Positions 1-8,628 of a DNA stretch of 64,000 nucleotides are shown here, in pieces. Positions within the stretch are counted from its first letter, which is position 1; every line of letters begins with the position of its first letter. Below the pieces are notes generated by a model, which was not told the origin of the DNA, did no database searches, and saw only the letters and a program-made list of their open reading frames with translations. Position numbers and translations under genes: made by a program. The DNA comes from Clostridium_AD frigoriphilum (GTDB lineage Bacteria; Bacillota; Clostridia; Clostridiales; Clostridiaceae): the NCBI RefSeq assembly GCF_036541405.1, contig NZ_JAZHFS010000003.1, positions 1 to 64,000 on the forward strand, written 5' to 3'.

Positions 1-55
1 GAGCGCTCGGCTGTTAACCGATAGGTTGAAGGTTCAAATCCTTTTCGCGGAGCCA
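1..55 (+). tRNA. tRNA-Asn (GTT), 3' part
   Basis: The window opens inside a tRNA gene. The anticodon loop carries GTT, the T arm has GGTTCAAATCC, and the acceptor strand is followed by G73 and an encoded CCA at 53-55. The GTT anticodon and G discriminator fit tRNA-Asn. The 5' acceptor strand and D arm lie outside the window. Confidence 0.93.
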
Positions 56-88
56 TTTTTATAATGTAATAATATATTTAATATATAC

Positions 89-116
89 AAAAGCTAATTA
101 TTAGCTTTTTTTTATT
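89..116 (+). terminator. Intrinsic terminator after tRNA-Asn
   Basis: A perfect 9-bp stem (AAAAGCTAA / TTAGCTTTT) with a TTA loop runs into a T tract. It closes the tRNA transcript. Confidence 0.8.
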
Positions 117-220
117 TTGTGGAGAATTATAGGACTAGGTCAATGAAAAAACATTATATTAAATGTGTATAATAAGTATGAATGTTATTAGTAATTTATA
201 TTTATTTATAATATGTAGTT

Positions 221-260
221 AAGTACCAATAATTTTAGATTATAGGTACTTTTATTTTTT
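221..260 (+). terminator. Hairpin with T tract in intergenic DNA
   Basis: AAGTACC pairs with GGTACTT and the stem extends by further A-T pairs with one mismatch; T-rich sequence follows. It lies between the tRNA terminator and the first small gene with no gene in front of it, so it may be a second terminator for readthrough or a relic. Confidence 0.5.
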
Positions 261-331
261 ATAATAAATACGGATATTTTACCTGAAATTACAGAACCTA
301 ATGTTAATCATAGTAAAGAGGGGGAAATGAA

Positions 332-568
332 ATGTCTGAATATAGATTAGATATTCCTGGGAATATTAATTTAAGCGATTATAGTAGCATTCATGATTAT
401 ATGGGAATAATTTCACAAAATGATAGATTTACAATTACTTCAAGAATGAAAAACTCTGAGGAAATGAAAATACTTTGTGAAATGTTAGAAAATAATAGTT
501 TTACTATTGTGACGCAAGGAGATACGCAAAATGGTGAATATTATATTACTTCGCAAAAGGAAAGATAG
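332..568 (+). CDS. Small hypothetical protein (78 aa)
   Basis: Encodes a 78-residue soluble protein with no signal peptide, membrane segment or recognisable motif. A strong SD (AGAGGGGG) sits seven bases before the ATG, and codon use matches the neighbouring genes, so it looks like a real gene. It stands alone between a terminator-like hairpin and pepP. I do not recognise the family. The sequence mixes charged and polar residues, as in small cytoplasmic proteins of unknown role. Confidence 0.6.
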   Translation: MSEYRLDIPGNINLSDYSSIHDYMGIISQNDRFTITSRMKNSEEMKILCEMLENNSFTIVTQGDTQNGEYYITSQKER

Positions 569-706
569 TTATGAAGTCACAATATTTTCAATAAAATAGT
601 TAGATGTTCTAAAGAGTCTTACTATAAAGTCTTGAACGTCATTAAACAGAATGATATGTTATAATAAATAATACATTTTAAAATATTCATTGGGAGGGGA
701 ATTGAA

Positions 707-1948
707 ATGAAAAACACATTATTTAATACAAACAGGAAGAATCTTTGGGGAAGCTTAGAAGAAAATTCAATAACATTAATATTTGCAGGTGAAGCACCAT
801 ATAAATCAGCAGATGAAAAATATGCATTCACTCCAAATAGAAATTTTTATTATCTAACAGGTGTTGATAAAGATAAAATGCTTTTAATGATAGTAAAAAT
901 AAAGGGTAAGATGGAAGAAACATTATTTGTAGAGAAAAATGACCCAGTATTGGCTAGGTGGGTAGGAGAGAAAATGTCTAAAGCTGAGGCAAAAGAAATC
1001 TCTGGCATACAAAATATTGAATTTGTAGAGAATTTTAAAAATTTATTTAACACAATTTTGGAGAAAACGAAAATTGAAAACTTATATTTGGATCTTGAAA
1101 GACAAGAGTTTGATATATCGATGTCTACATCACAAAGGTTTGCAAAAGTTGTAACGAAAAGATACCCTTATTTAAAGGTACAAAACATATATCATGAAAT
1201 AGCGAGTCTTAGACTTATTAAATCAGAGGAAGAAATAAAGTTAATAAGGAAAGCTATAGATATCACAGACATGGGTATAAAACAACTAATGAGAAATTCG
1301 AAAGTCGGTATTAAAGAATATCAATTAGAGGCCTACTTTGATTTTTCATTGAAAAGTGACGGTGTAACAGATTATGCTTTTCATACTATTGCAGCATGTG
1401 GTAAGAATGCAACTATACTTCATTATGTAAAAAATGATAGTGAGCTTCAGGATGGTAAATTAGTGTTGTTTGATTTGGGAGCTCAGTATAAATATTACAA
1501 TGCGGATATAAGCCGTACATTCCCGGTTAATGGTAAATATACAGAAAGACAAAAACAAGTTTATAACGTAGTATTAAAAGCGCAGGAAGCAGTAATAGCA
1601 ATTGCAAAACCTGGTATATTGTTCTCAGTTTTAAATGAAACGGCTAAAGAGGTACTTGCAGCTGGATGTATAGAGTTAGGTCTTATTAAAGAACCGAGTG
1701 AACTATCTAAGTATTATTTCCATGGGGTAAGTCATTATTTAGGATTAGATACTCATGATGTAGGAAACCGTGATATAGAATTGAAACCTGGTATGGTATG
1801 TACTAATGAACCGGGACTTTATATAGAAGAAGAGAATATCGGAATTAGAATTGAGGATGATATACTAATCACAAAAGATGGGTGTGAAAATCTTTCAAAA
1901 CAAATAATTAAGACTGTAGATGAAATTGAAGCATTTATGGCTAAGTAA
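707..1948 (+). CDS. pepP: Xaa-Pro aminopeptidase (M24B family)
   Basis: Removes N-terminal residues that precede proline in peptides; a cytoplasmic two-metal hydrolase. The 413-residue length is usual for the family. The first ~130 residues form the AMP_N domain and the rest the pita-bread M24 fold. All five metal-ligand motifs are visible: the two Asp in LFDLGAQY...NADISRTF, the His in HGVSHYLG, and the Glu in NEPGLY and RIEDDILI. The start is supported by GGGAGGGG eight bases upstream. It is monocistronic, followed at once by a strong terminator. Confidence 0.93.
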   Translation: MKNTLFNTNRKNLWGSLEENSITLIFAGEAPYKSADEKYAFTPNRNFYYLTGVDKDKMLLMIVKIKGKMEETLFVEKNDPVLARWVGEKMSKAEAKEISGIQNIEFVENFKNLFNTILEKTKIENLYLDLERQEFDISMSTSQRFAKVVTKRYPYLKVQNIYHEIASLRLIKSEEEIKLIRKAIDITDMGIKQLMRNSKVGIKEYQLEAYFDFSLKSDGVTDYAFHTIAACGKNATILHYVKNDSELQDGKLVLFDLGAQYKYYNADISRTFPVNGKYTERQKQVYNVVLKAQEAVIAIAKPGILFSVLNETAKEVLAAGCIELGLIKEPSELSKYYFHGVSHYLGLDTHDVGNRDIELKPGMVCTNEPGLYIEEENIGIRIEDDILITKDGCENLSKQIIKTVDEIEAFMAK

Positions 1949-1971
1949 ATTTATACAAATAATTAAATGTG

Positions 1972-2008
1972 AATAAGTAGTAATTTTAGAATTACTACTT
2001 ATTTTTTA
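1972..2008 (+). terminator. Intrinsic terminator after pepP
   Basis: A perfect 14-bp stem (1972-1985 with 1990-2003), loop TTAG, followed by a T run. The ~250 bases from here to the next small gene contain no convincing gene. Confidence 0.88.
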
Positions 2009-2261
2009 GCGTTAATAAATAATGATTTATAACCATGCAATAATATTACTAGATAGGTAATTCTTATTCTAAAATATTTACATATTATTAATGTATTATG
2101 AATAAAAATGTAAGAAAAACCATTACGAAAATTATAATACAAACAAGGTATAAAAATAGTTTTATAGAATAGTAAATATATGGAATAAAACAAACGGGAA
2201 GTTATATGTATTTATGCAGGTGTAAGAAAAGATTAAATAAAATTAAATTAGGAGGAACGAA

Positions 2262-2483
2262 ATGATTAAAAATAAGAATAATATTGTAGAGCTATTAGGT
2301 GAAGTTAAAGGGTTCACATATTTTAAAGATAATTCAGAAATAGACGTAGTTTTAAAAGAGAGTGAAAATATTAACATTAGATGTTATGATGATAAATGTA
2401 TAATCATTAATTTTTTTGATTATGAAACGGGCATTTCTATGCTGTATAAAGATAGAAAATATATTAATATGAAAATCTCTTAA
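2262..2483 (+). CDS. Small hypothetical protein (73 aa)
   Basis: A 73-residue protein with a good SD (AGGAGG) before its ATG and its own terminator. No transmembrane segment or known motif is visible; it reads like a small beta-rich soluble protein. I do not recognise a family. It sits between pepP and clpC, where clostridial relatives often have ctsR-mcsA-mcsB, but it resembles none of these. Confidence 0.6.
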   Translation: MIKNKNNIVELLGEVKGFTYFKDNSEIDVVLKESENINIRCYDDKCIIINFFDYETGISMLYKDRKYINMKIS

Positions 2484-2511
2484 TGATTTACCATATGAAA
2501 AAATACATTTT

Positions 2512-2568
2512 AAAAAGGACATGCTTAAAATATTTTATACTAAAATATCTTAAGCATGTCCTTTTTTA
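2512..2568 (+). terminator. Long intrinsic terminator before clpC
   Basis: AAAAAGGACATGCTTAA (2512-2528) pairs perfectly with 2550-2566, and an inner 8-bp stem closes on a TAC loop, with a single mismatch between the two stems. T-rich sequence follows. It separates clpC from all upstream transcription. Confidence 0.88.
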
Positions 2569-2668
2569 TTAAATAATTACATAATGCTATTATACTATGC
2601 AATAATTAGGATGAAATTGGGCATAATTAAAGTAATAAGAAAATTTATTGCAAGTGAGGTGTTTGAAC

Positions 2669-5104
2669 ATGATGTTTAATAAATTTACAGAAAGAGCACA
2701 AAAGGTTTTGGTATATGCTCAAGAGGAAGCACAACAATTAAAGCATGGTTATGTAGGGACAGAACATATACTCTTAGGAATTCTAAAGGAACCAGATGGT
2801 GTATGTAAAAAATCATTGAATAATATGAAAGTTTTTTCAGGTGAGGTAAAAAAATTAGTGTTAGAATATGAAGGGGAAGGCGACGTCGAAATGCGTAGAA
2901 ATGAGATACCGCTGACCCCAAGAACGAAGCGTCTATTAGAACTAAGTTTACTTGAAGCAAGAAATTTAAATCATAATTATATTAGTCCAGAACACATTTT
3001 ACTTGCATTGATTAGAGAATCAGAAGGAGTTGCATATACAATATTAGCTAACTTAGGAGCAGACTTTAATATACTAAAAAATGATATATTAAATAATTGG
3101 TGTTCTGAAGGTAATTCGAAGGGAAGTATATCAAAAGAAAATCATAGTACACCAACTTTAGATAATTTTGGCAAAGATTTAACTCAAATGGCAAAAGAAG
3201 GAAAACTTGATCCTGTTATAGGAAGAGATAATGAAACCCAAAGGCTTTTAGAAATTTTGTGTAGAAGGATGAAAAATAATCCATGCCTTATAGGGGAGCC
3301 AGGCGTAGGTAAGACAGCTATAGCAGAGGGACTTGCACAAAGAATAGCCTCTGGGAGTATACCCGAGATTTTAAAAGATAAAAGAGTTATAACTTTAGAT
3401 ATATCTTCTATGGTTGCAGGTTCGAAATATAGAGGAGAGTTTGAGGAAAGGCTTAAAAAGGTTATGAAAGAAATAGTCGTCGCAGGAAATGTTATTATAT
3501 TTATAGACGAAATTCATACTATAATTGGGGCAGGGGGAGCAGAGGGGGCTATTGATGCATCTAATATATTAAAACCGGCACTTGCTCGTGGGGAAATACA
3601 ATGCATAGGGGCAACAACTATAGACGAATATAGAAAGCACATTGAAAAAGATGCGGCACTTGAGAGAAGATTTCAACCTATTATTGTAGGAGAGCCAAGT
3701 AAGCAAGAGGCTGTTGAAATATTAAAAGGATTAAGGGATAAGTATGAAGCACATCATAGAGTTAAGATTACCGATGGCGCAATAGAGGCCGCTGTTAGTT
3801 TGTCCCATAGGTATATCGCGGATAGATATTTACCTGATAAGGCAATAGATCTTATAGATGAGGCGGGGGCAAAAGTTAGGATTCAAAATTTGACTGCCCC
3901 GCCAAATCTTAAAAATTTAGAAGATGAAATAGATAAAATCTCTAAAGAAAAATTGGATGCTATATCAGTACAGGATTTCGAGAAGGCGGCTAAAATAAGA
4001 GACACCGAAAGAAAGTTAAAGGATAAATTATATAATTTTAAAAATAGTTGGAAAACACAAAATCAAGCGGATGAACTAATAGTTTCAGAACTCGAAATTG
4101 CTAATGTTGTATCAAGATGGATTAACATTCCAATAGAAAAATTGACGCAAAAGGAATCAGAGAAATTATTAAAATTGGAGACGTTACTACATGCGAGAGT
4201 GATAGGTCAATATGAAGCAGTTAAATCTATTTCAAGTGCAATAAGACGTGCAAGAGTAGGGTTAAAAGATCCCAAAAGACCAATAGGTTCTTTTATATTT
4301 TTAGGGCCGACTGGTGTAGGGAAAACAGAATTATCTAAAGCACTAGCTGAGGCTATGTTTGGTGATGAAAATAACATGATAAGAATAGATATGTCAGAAT
4401 ATATGGATAAGCATACAGTTTCGAGGCTTATGGGTTCACCTCCGGGGTATGTTGGATTTGATGAAGGTGGACAACTAACAGAAAAAGTGAGAAGAAACCC
4501 ATATTCAGTAGTTCTTTTCGATGAAATTGAAAAAGCTCATCCAGATGTAGTTAATATTTTATTGCAAATATTAGATGACGGAAGGTTAACTGATGGAAAA
4601 GGTAAAACAATAGATTTTAAAAATACAGTAATTATAATGACATCTAATGTAGGGGCGTCTGCTCTTAAAAAGCAAAAGTCGCTAGGATTTGATATAAGGG
4701 AAAATGGTGTGAGTTCTGAATATGAAAAGATGAAAGAAAATATAATGGAGGAGCTAAAAGTTTCATTTAGACCAGAGTTCTTAAATAGAATAGATGATAT
4801 TATTGTATTTCATTCACTAGAACAGGCTGATTTATGTAAAATAGTAGAGTTAATGCTTAAAGTTGTGAAGGGACGTCTTGAAGATCTTAAAATTAATATT
4901 AGTTTTGATGATGAAACTAAGAAGCATTTGGCTAAGGCAGGATTTAATAGAAATTATGGAGCAAGACCATTAAGGAGAGAAATAACTAAAGTTGTGGAAG
5001 ATAAATTATCTGAAGAAATACTTAAGGGGAATATTAATAAAGGCGATAATGTAAGTGTTGTTATGGAGAATGGTGAATTGATTTTTAATATTGTACATAT
5101 TTAA
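2669..5104 (+). CDS. clpC: AAA+ unfoldase ClpC
   Basis: Hexameric ATPase that unfolds substrates, often delivered by adaptors such as MecA or McsB, into ClpP. The 811 residues contain two Clp-N repeats (about 1-145), D1 with Walker A GEPGVGKT at 209-216, a UVR-like coiled segment near 433-460, and D2 with Walker A GPTGVGKT at 546-553 followed by the C-terminal small domain. An in-frame TTG lies seven codons upstream, but GTGAGGTG precedes the ATG pair and the family begins MMFxxFTERA, so the first ATG is chosen. No ctsR, mcsA or mcsB precedes it, and no CtsR heptad repeat or CIRCE element is seen upstream. Confidence 0.96.
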   Translation: MMFNKFTERAQKVLVYAQEEAQQLKHGYVGTEHILLGILKEPDGVCKKSLNNMKVFSGEVKKLVLEYEGEGDVEMRRNEIPLTPRTKRLLELSLLEARNLNHNYISPEHILLALIRESEGVAYTILANLGADFNILKNDILNNWCSEGNSKGSISKENHSTPTLDNFGKDLTQMAKEGKLDPVIGRDNETQRLLEILCRRMKNNPCLIGEPGVGKTAIAEGLAQRIASGSIPEILKDKRVITLDISSMVAGSKYRGEFEERLKKVMKEIVVAGNVIIFIDEIHTIIGAGGAEGAIDASNILKPALARGEIQCIGATTIDEYRKHIEKDAALERRFQPIIVGEPSKQEAVEILKGLRDKYEAHHRVKITDGAIEAAVSLSHRYIADRYLPDKAIDLIDEAGAKVRIQNLTAPPNLKNLEDEIDKISKEKLDAISVQDFEKAAKIRDTERKLKDKLYNFKNSWKTQNQADELIVSELEIANVVSRWINIPIEKLTQKESEKLLKLETLLHARVIGQYEAVKSISSAIRRARVGLKDPKRPIGSFIFLGPTGVGKTELSKALAEAMFGDENNMIRIDMSEYMDKHTVSRLMGSPPGYVGFDEGGQLTEKVRRNPYSVVLFDEIEKAHPDVVNILLQILDDGRLTDGKGKTIDFKNTVIIMTSNVGASALKKQKSLGFDIRENGVSSEYEKMKENIMEELKVSFRPEFLNRIDDIIVFHSLEQADLCKIVELMLKVVKGRLEDLKINISFDDETKKHLAKAGFNRNYGARPLRREITKVVEDKLSEEILKGNINKGDNVSVVMENGELIFNIVHI

Positions 5105-5156
5105 TATTGTTTATATACGTTAAAAAGTATATAATTAAAATGTAATACTTTTTTGT

Positions 5157-5180
5157 AAACCACTCTAGAGTGGTTTTTTA
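5157..5180 (+). terminator. Intrinsic terminator after clpC
   Basis: AAACCACT / AGTGGTTT, an 8-bp stem with a CTAG loop, followed by six T. It separates clpC from disA, so the two are probably not one transcript. Confidence 0.85.
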
Positions 5181-5267
5181 ATTTATAGAAAATATAGAAA
5201 ATATAGAATTTATTTTAATATATAATTTTAATTTATAATTTATAATTTATTAAGTAGGGAGAAAAGG

Positions 5268-6332
5268 ATGAGAGAAGAGAAAAGTAAGGAACTTATGAGT
5301 ATATTGAAAATGCTGGCACCTGGTACTTCGCTTAGAGAAGGTCTTGAAAATATTCTTAGAGCTAAAACTGGTGGACTTATTGTTTTAGGAAATGGGAAGG
5401 AAATATTAGATATTGTAGATGGTGGATTTGGAATAAATGCGGACTATAGCCCTGCTTATATATATGAATTAGCAAAGATGGATGGAGCTATAGTAATAAG
5501 TAGCGATTTGAAAAAAATATTATATGCTAATACTCAACTTATGCCAAGTTCCACAATACCAACTTATGAAACTGGAACAAGACATAGAACTGCGCAAAGA
5601 ATAGCTAAACAAACAGGGTATGTTGTTGTTGCAATATCACAAAGAAGAACTATTATAACTGTTTACAAGGATGATATAAAATATGTGTTAAGAGATAGTA
5701 GTATTATTTTAGCAAAAGCGAATCAAGCTATCCAAACATTAGAGAAATATGTTTCAGTGCTTGAGCGAGTAGTAAGTAATTTAAACCTTTTAGAATTTCA
5801 GGATTTAGCTACATTGTTTGATGTATTATCAGCAATACAAAGGACAGAGATGGTTATGAGAATAGTTGGAGAAATAGAAATGCATATATGTGAACTAGGC
5901 AATGAGGGTAGGCTAATTTCAATGCAACTAAATGAACTAATTAGAAGTGTTGAGGAAGATGGAATATTATTAATAAGAGATTATTGTCAAAGTGGTATGG
6001 ATTATACCCAGATGTATAGACAAATAGAAAATATGACTTCAGGTGAACTAATAGATTTAGATTTCATATCTAGAATTATTGGATATGTAGGGGTTCCTTT
6101 AGTTGATACTTTAATTTCTCCAAGAGGATATAGGATGCTAAATAAAATACCTAGAATACCCGTAAATGTTATTGAAAATCTAGTTAAACACTTTAAAGAA
6201 TTAAAAGCAACAATGGAAGCTTCTTATGAACAACTTGATAGCGTAGAGGGAATCGGGGAAGCAAGAGCTAAAGCTATTAAAAACGGATTAAGAAGGTTGA
6301 AAGAGCAATTTATGCTAGACAAGCAAATATAG
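5268..6332 (+). CDS. disA: DNA integrity scanning diadenylate cyclase DisA
   Basis: Converts two ATP to cyclic di-AMP and scans DNA for branched structures, linking genome integrity to sporulation. At 354 residues it matches the family. The N-terminal DAC domain has the DGA motif at 72-74 and the RHR motif at 105-107; a helical linker follows, and the C-terminus carries a helix-hairpin-helix (VEGIGEARAKAI). SD AGGGAGAAAAGG precedes the ATG. The usual partner radA is not between clpC and disA here. A second cyclase, cdaA, lies near 59 kb. Confidence 0.96.
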   Translation: MREEKSKELMSILKMLAPGTSLREGLENILRAKTGGLIVLGNGKEILDIVDGGFGINADYSPAYIYELAKMDGAIVISSDLKKILYANTQLMPSSTIPTYETGTRHRTAQRIAKQTGYVVVAISQRRTIITVYKDDIKYVLRDSSIILAKANQAIQTLEKYVSVLERVVSNLNLLEFQDLATLFDVLSAIQRTEMVMRIVGEIEMHICELGNEGRLISMQLNELIRSVEEDGILLIRDYCQSGMDYTQMYRQIENMTSGELIDLDFISRIIGYVGVPLVDTLISPRGYRMLNKIPRIPVNVIENLVKHFKELKATMEASYEQLDSVEGIGEARAKAIKNGLRRLKEQFMLDKQI

Positions 6333-6361
6333 CACAAAATAAGGTCTAACTTATCTTGTGC
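6332..6361. terminator. Hairpin between convergent genes
   Basis: GCACAA / TTGTGC plus ATAAG / CTTAT with one mismatch starts at the disA stop codon. Neither side has a clear T run, so it could be a weak bidirectional terminator or only a 3' stability hairpin. Confidence 0.4.
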
Positions 6362-6369
6362 AATGTTTG

Positions 6370-6768
6370 CTAGCGCATAGTATATTTACCAAGGGTACTA
6401 ATTTTGTTGTATTCTTTTAAGAGAATGTCATATAAATTTAAACCTAGAATATTACATAATGAAGTAATATAAAAAAGATTGTTACCAAGTTCTTTTTCTA
6501 AAACTTCCCTACAGTTTTCACATAGAGCACCTTGTACAGGAGAATGTGAAGCGGGGGTATCTAAATTTAAATCGTCTATATTAGGTGACGTGTATATGTT
6601 TTTTTCTTCTAACTTAATGCAGCCGCAATTGGTAACAGATTTTGCAACAGCCCTATTGACTCTAGCGTCAGATTCTTGAAGTTTAGTAATTACATCTAAA
6701 ACACTTCTATGTCGTAATAGGGATTCATCTACAGAATTTTGAAAATTATCAAATATACAATCTTTCAT
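6370..6768 (-). CDS. Small cysteine-containing protein with MazG-like C-terminal helix
   Basis: A 132-residue cytoplasmic protein of a clostridial family I recognise only loosely. Residues near 90-125 (EKELGNNLFYITSLCNILGL) resemble the EIGD-type helix of MazG-like nucleotide pyrophosphohydrolases, but the other acidic metal motifs are not obvious, so catalysis should not be assumed. Cysteines occur as CGC near the middle and as CENC just before the MazG-like helix, suggesting metal or redox chemistry. The ATG is chosen because AAGGAG lies nine bases upstream; an upstream TTG abuts the SD. It has its own sigma-A-like promoter and converges on disA. Confidence 0.7.
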   Translation of the reverse strand: MKDCIFDNFQNSVDESLLRHRSVLDVITKLQESDARVNRAVAKSVTNCGCIKLEEKNIYTSPNIDDLNLDTPASHSPVQGALCENCREVLEKELGNNLFYITSLCNILGLNLYDILLKEYNKISTLGKYTMR

Positions 6769-6803
6769 TAAGTTCAACTCCTTGTAAAAATTTAATTAGC
6801 TAC

Positions 6804-6833
6804 ATTATAGGATTCACATTACAGTTTTGTCAA
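6804..6833 (-). promoter_or_regulatory. Sigma-A-type promoter of the small cysteine protein gene
   Basis: On the minus strand TTGACA (6833-6828) and TATAAT (6809-6804) are separated by 18 bases, both perfect consensus boxes. Confidence 0.75.
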
Positions 6834-6905
6834 TAAACTAAGTACGCATTTCACCTTATGAATATATAATAAATCAACAGGAGTTTTATTAATAGGGGGA
6901 ATGGT

Positions 6906-7379
6906 ATGTTAAATATTGGTGAAGAAATATTTATATCAGATTATGGTGCTGGATATGTAAAGGACATATATGACGAAGAATCATCTAATATCGAATGTAA
7001 ATATGTAAATATATATCTTTTATTAGATAACATGAATTTCATGATTCCAATAAATAAAATTGAAAATTATAGAGTTAGGAAAATTTTAAATAAATCAGAA
7101 TTAGAGGTTATTTTAAATATAATAGGAAGTAATTCAGATTTTATTGAAAGAAATTGGAACAACAGATATAGAAGTAACAAGAAAAAAATTCAAAATGGGA
7201 ATGCTTTAGAAATGTGTGAGGTAATTAGAGATTTATATTATTTACAAAAGAAAGGGATGCTACCGCCAGGAGAGGTAAAGATTTTAGAAAGAGTTGAAGG
7301 AATGGTTGCTAGTGAAATAATGTTAGCTTTTGGACTTAATATGGAACAAGCATTATATAAAATAAGGAATTTAGTTTAA
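6906..7379 (+). CDS. CarD-like transcriptional regulator
   Basis: Members of the CarD/CdnL family bind the RNA polymerase beta subunit and stabilise promoter opening. The 157-residue protein has an N-terminal Tudor-like RNAP-interaction domain (about 1-60, with the IGEEIFISDYGAGYV strand pattern) and a helical C-terminal domain (about 65-157). SD AGGGGGAATGG precedes the ATG. It lies directly before yacL, a usual position for carD-like genes in Clostridium. It could affect the rRNA and r-protein promoters nearby, but that is inference. Confidence 0.86.
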   Translation: MLNIGEEIFISDYGAGYVKDIYDEESSNIECKYVNIYLLLDNMNFMIPINKIENYRVRKILNKSELEVILNIIGSNSDFIERNWNNRYRSNKKKIQNGNALEMCEVIRDLYYLQKKGMLPPGEVKILERVEGMVASEIMLAFGLNMEQALYKIRNLV

Positions 7380-7407
7380 TAAATTGTTGATTGTGTGACA
7401 TATTTTA

Positions 7408-7436
7408 TTGAAATACACTCATTTATAGTATATATT
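7408..7436 (+). promoter_or_regulatory. Putative sigma-A promoter for yacL
   Basis: TTGAAA and TATATT with 17-base spacing, about 60 bases before the yacL start. Confidence 0.55.
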
Positions 7437-7496
7437 AGATAATAACGGGATATAAATTCAAAGAAGTGTTAACAATTTAAGGGGAGGTGAATTTTT

Positions 7497-8603
7497 TTGT
7501 TGAAAAAAATTTTTAGAGGACTTTTTACAAGCATAGGATTAATTTTAGGGTACCTAATAGGAGGCATGCTTCTAAACACAAGCTATTTAGCAGGATTTAG
7601 TTATTTTAAAGAGGGTACAATTCAAGGAATAATATTCATCATTTTTTCTACTTTGATTTTTGGGGTTATTTTATTTTTGATATCTCCTATACTAGTGTCT
7701 TTTATAATGAAATTCATGGATTATGTAGTGAGAAGTACTCAGAAAATGCCAACGTCACAAATTGTTTTTGGTACAGGAGGAGCGATAATAGGGCTTGTAA
7801 TTGCATCTTTATTTGCAGGGTTATTCACTTATAAATCGCCTTTATGGACTATTATTGTAATTATTGTTACGGTTATAATGATAGCTTTAGGAGCAGATAT
7901 TTGCGCTAGGAAAAGAGATGAAATATTAGCTTTCTTTACAAGTATCAAAAAAAGCAATGGGTTTAAAGATAAAAAAATTAAGGGGTTTACTAATGAAAAC
8001 CCAAAAGTATTAGATACATCGGTAATAATTGATGGTAGAATATTTGATATTTGTCAAACTGGTTTTGTTGAAGGTCCACTCGTGATACCGACTTTTGTAT
8101 TAGAGGAGCTTAGGCATATTGCTGATTCATCAGATGGTCTTAAGAGAAATAGAGGAAGACGAGGACTGGATATACTAAATAAAATACAAAAGGAATTAAA
8201 TATTGAGGTTGAGATTTGGGAAAAAGATTTTCCTGACATTGCAGAAGTAGATAGTAAATTACTAAAATTAGCTCAGGTTTTAAATGGTAAAGTAATTACA
8301 AACGATTTCAACCTTAATAAGGTAGCTGAATTTCAGGGAGTTCCGGTTTTAAATATTAATGAACTTGCAAACGCAGTAAAACCAGTAGTACTTCCGGGGG
8401 AAGAAATGAAAATCCAAGTTATGAAAGATGGAAAAGAATCAGGGCAAGGAATAGCTTATTTAGATGATGGAACAATGATTGTTGTTGAAGGTGGACGAAA
8501 GTATATTGGTGAGAATATAGTTGTTATTGTAACATCAGTACTTCAGACGGCTGCAGGTAGAATGATTTTTGCTAAAAATAAAGATTCTTTAGTGAAGAGT
8601 TAG
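7497..8603 (+). CDS. yacL: Membrane PIN/TRAM-domain protein YacL
   Basis: A 368-residue membrane-anchored protein: four hydrophobic segments in roughly the first 145 residues, then a cytoplasmic PIN domain starting at VLDTSVIIDGRI with the conserved acidic residues of PIN nucleases, then a C-terminal TRAM domain. PIN-TRAM proteins of this family are presumed RNases; no substrate can be read from the sequence. It starts at TTG (two consecutive TTG codons are possible) after GGGGAGGTG. The position between disA/carD and ispD is the standard Firmicute arrangement. Confidence 0.92.
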   Translation: MLKKIFRGLFTSIGLILGYLIGGMLLNTSYLAGFSYFKEGTIQGIIFIIFSTLIFGVILFLISPILVSFIMKFMDYVVRSTQKMPTSQIVFGTGGAIIGLVIASLFAGLFTYKSPLWTIIVIIVTVIMIALGADICARKRDEILAFFTSIKKSNGFKDKKIKGFTNENPKVLDTSVIIDGRIFDICQTGFVEGPLVIPTFVLEELRHIADSSDGLKRNRGRRGLDILNKIQKELNIEVEIWEKDFPDIAEVDSKLLKLAQVLNGKVITNDFNLNKVAEFQGVPVLNINELANAVKPVVLPGEEMKIQVMKDGKESGQGIAYLDDGTMIVVEGGRKYIGENIVVIVTSVLQTAAGRMIFAKNKDSLVKS

Positions 8604-8628
8604 TTGTAAGATGTAAGTGAGGGTTTTT

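Noticed and set aside
2570..2668. CtsR or CIRCE operator upstream of clpC
   Set aside because: No heptad direct repeat or CIRCE inverted repeat is visible in this stretch.
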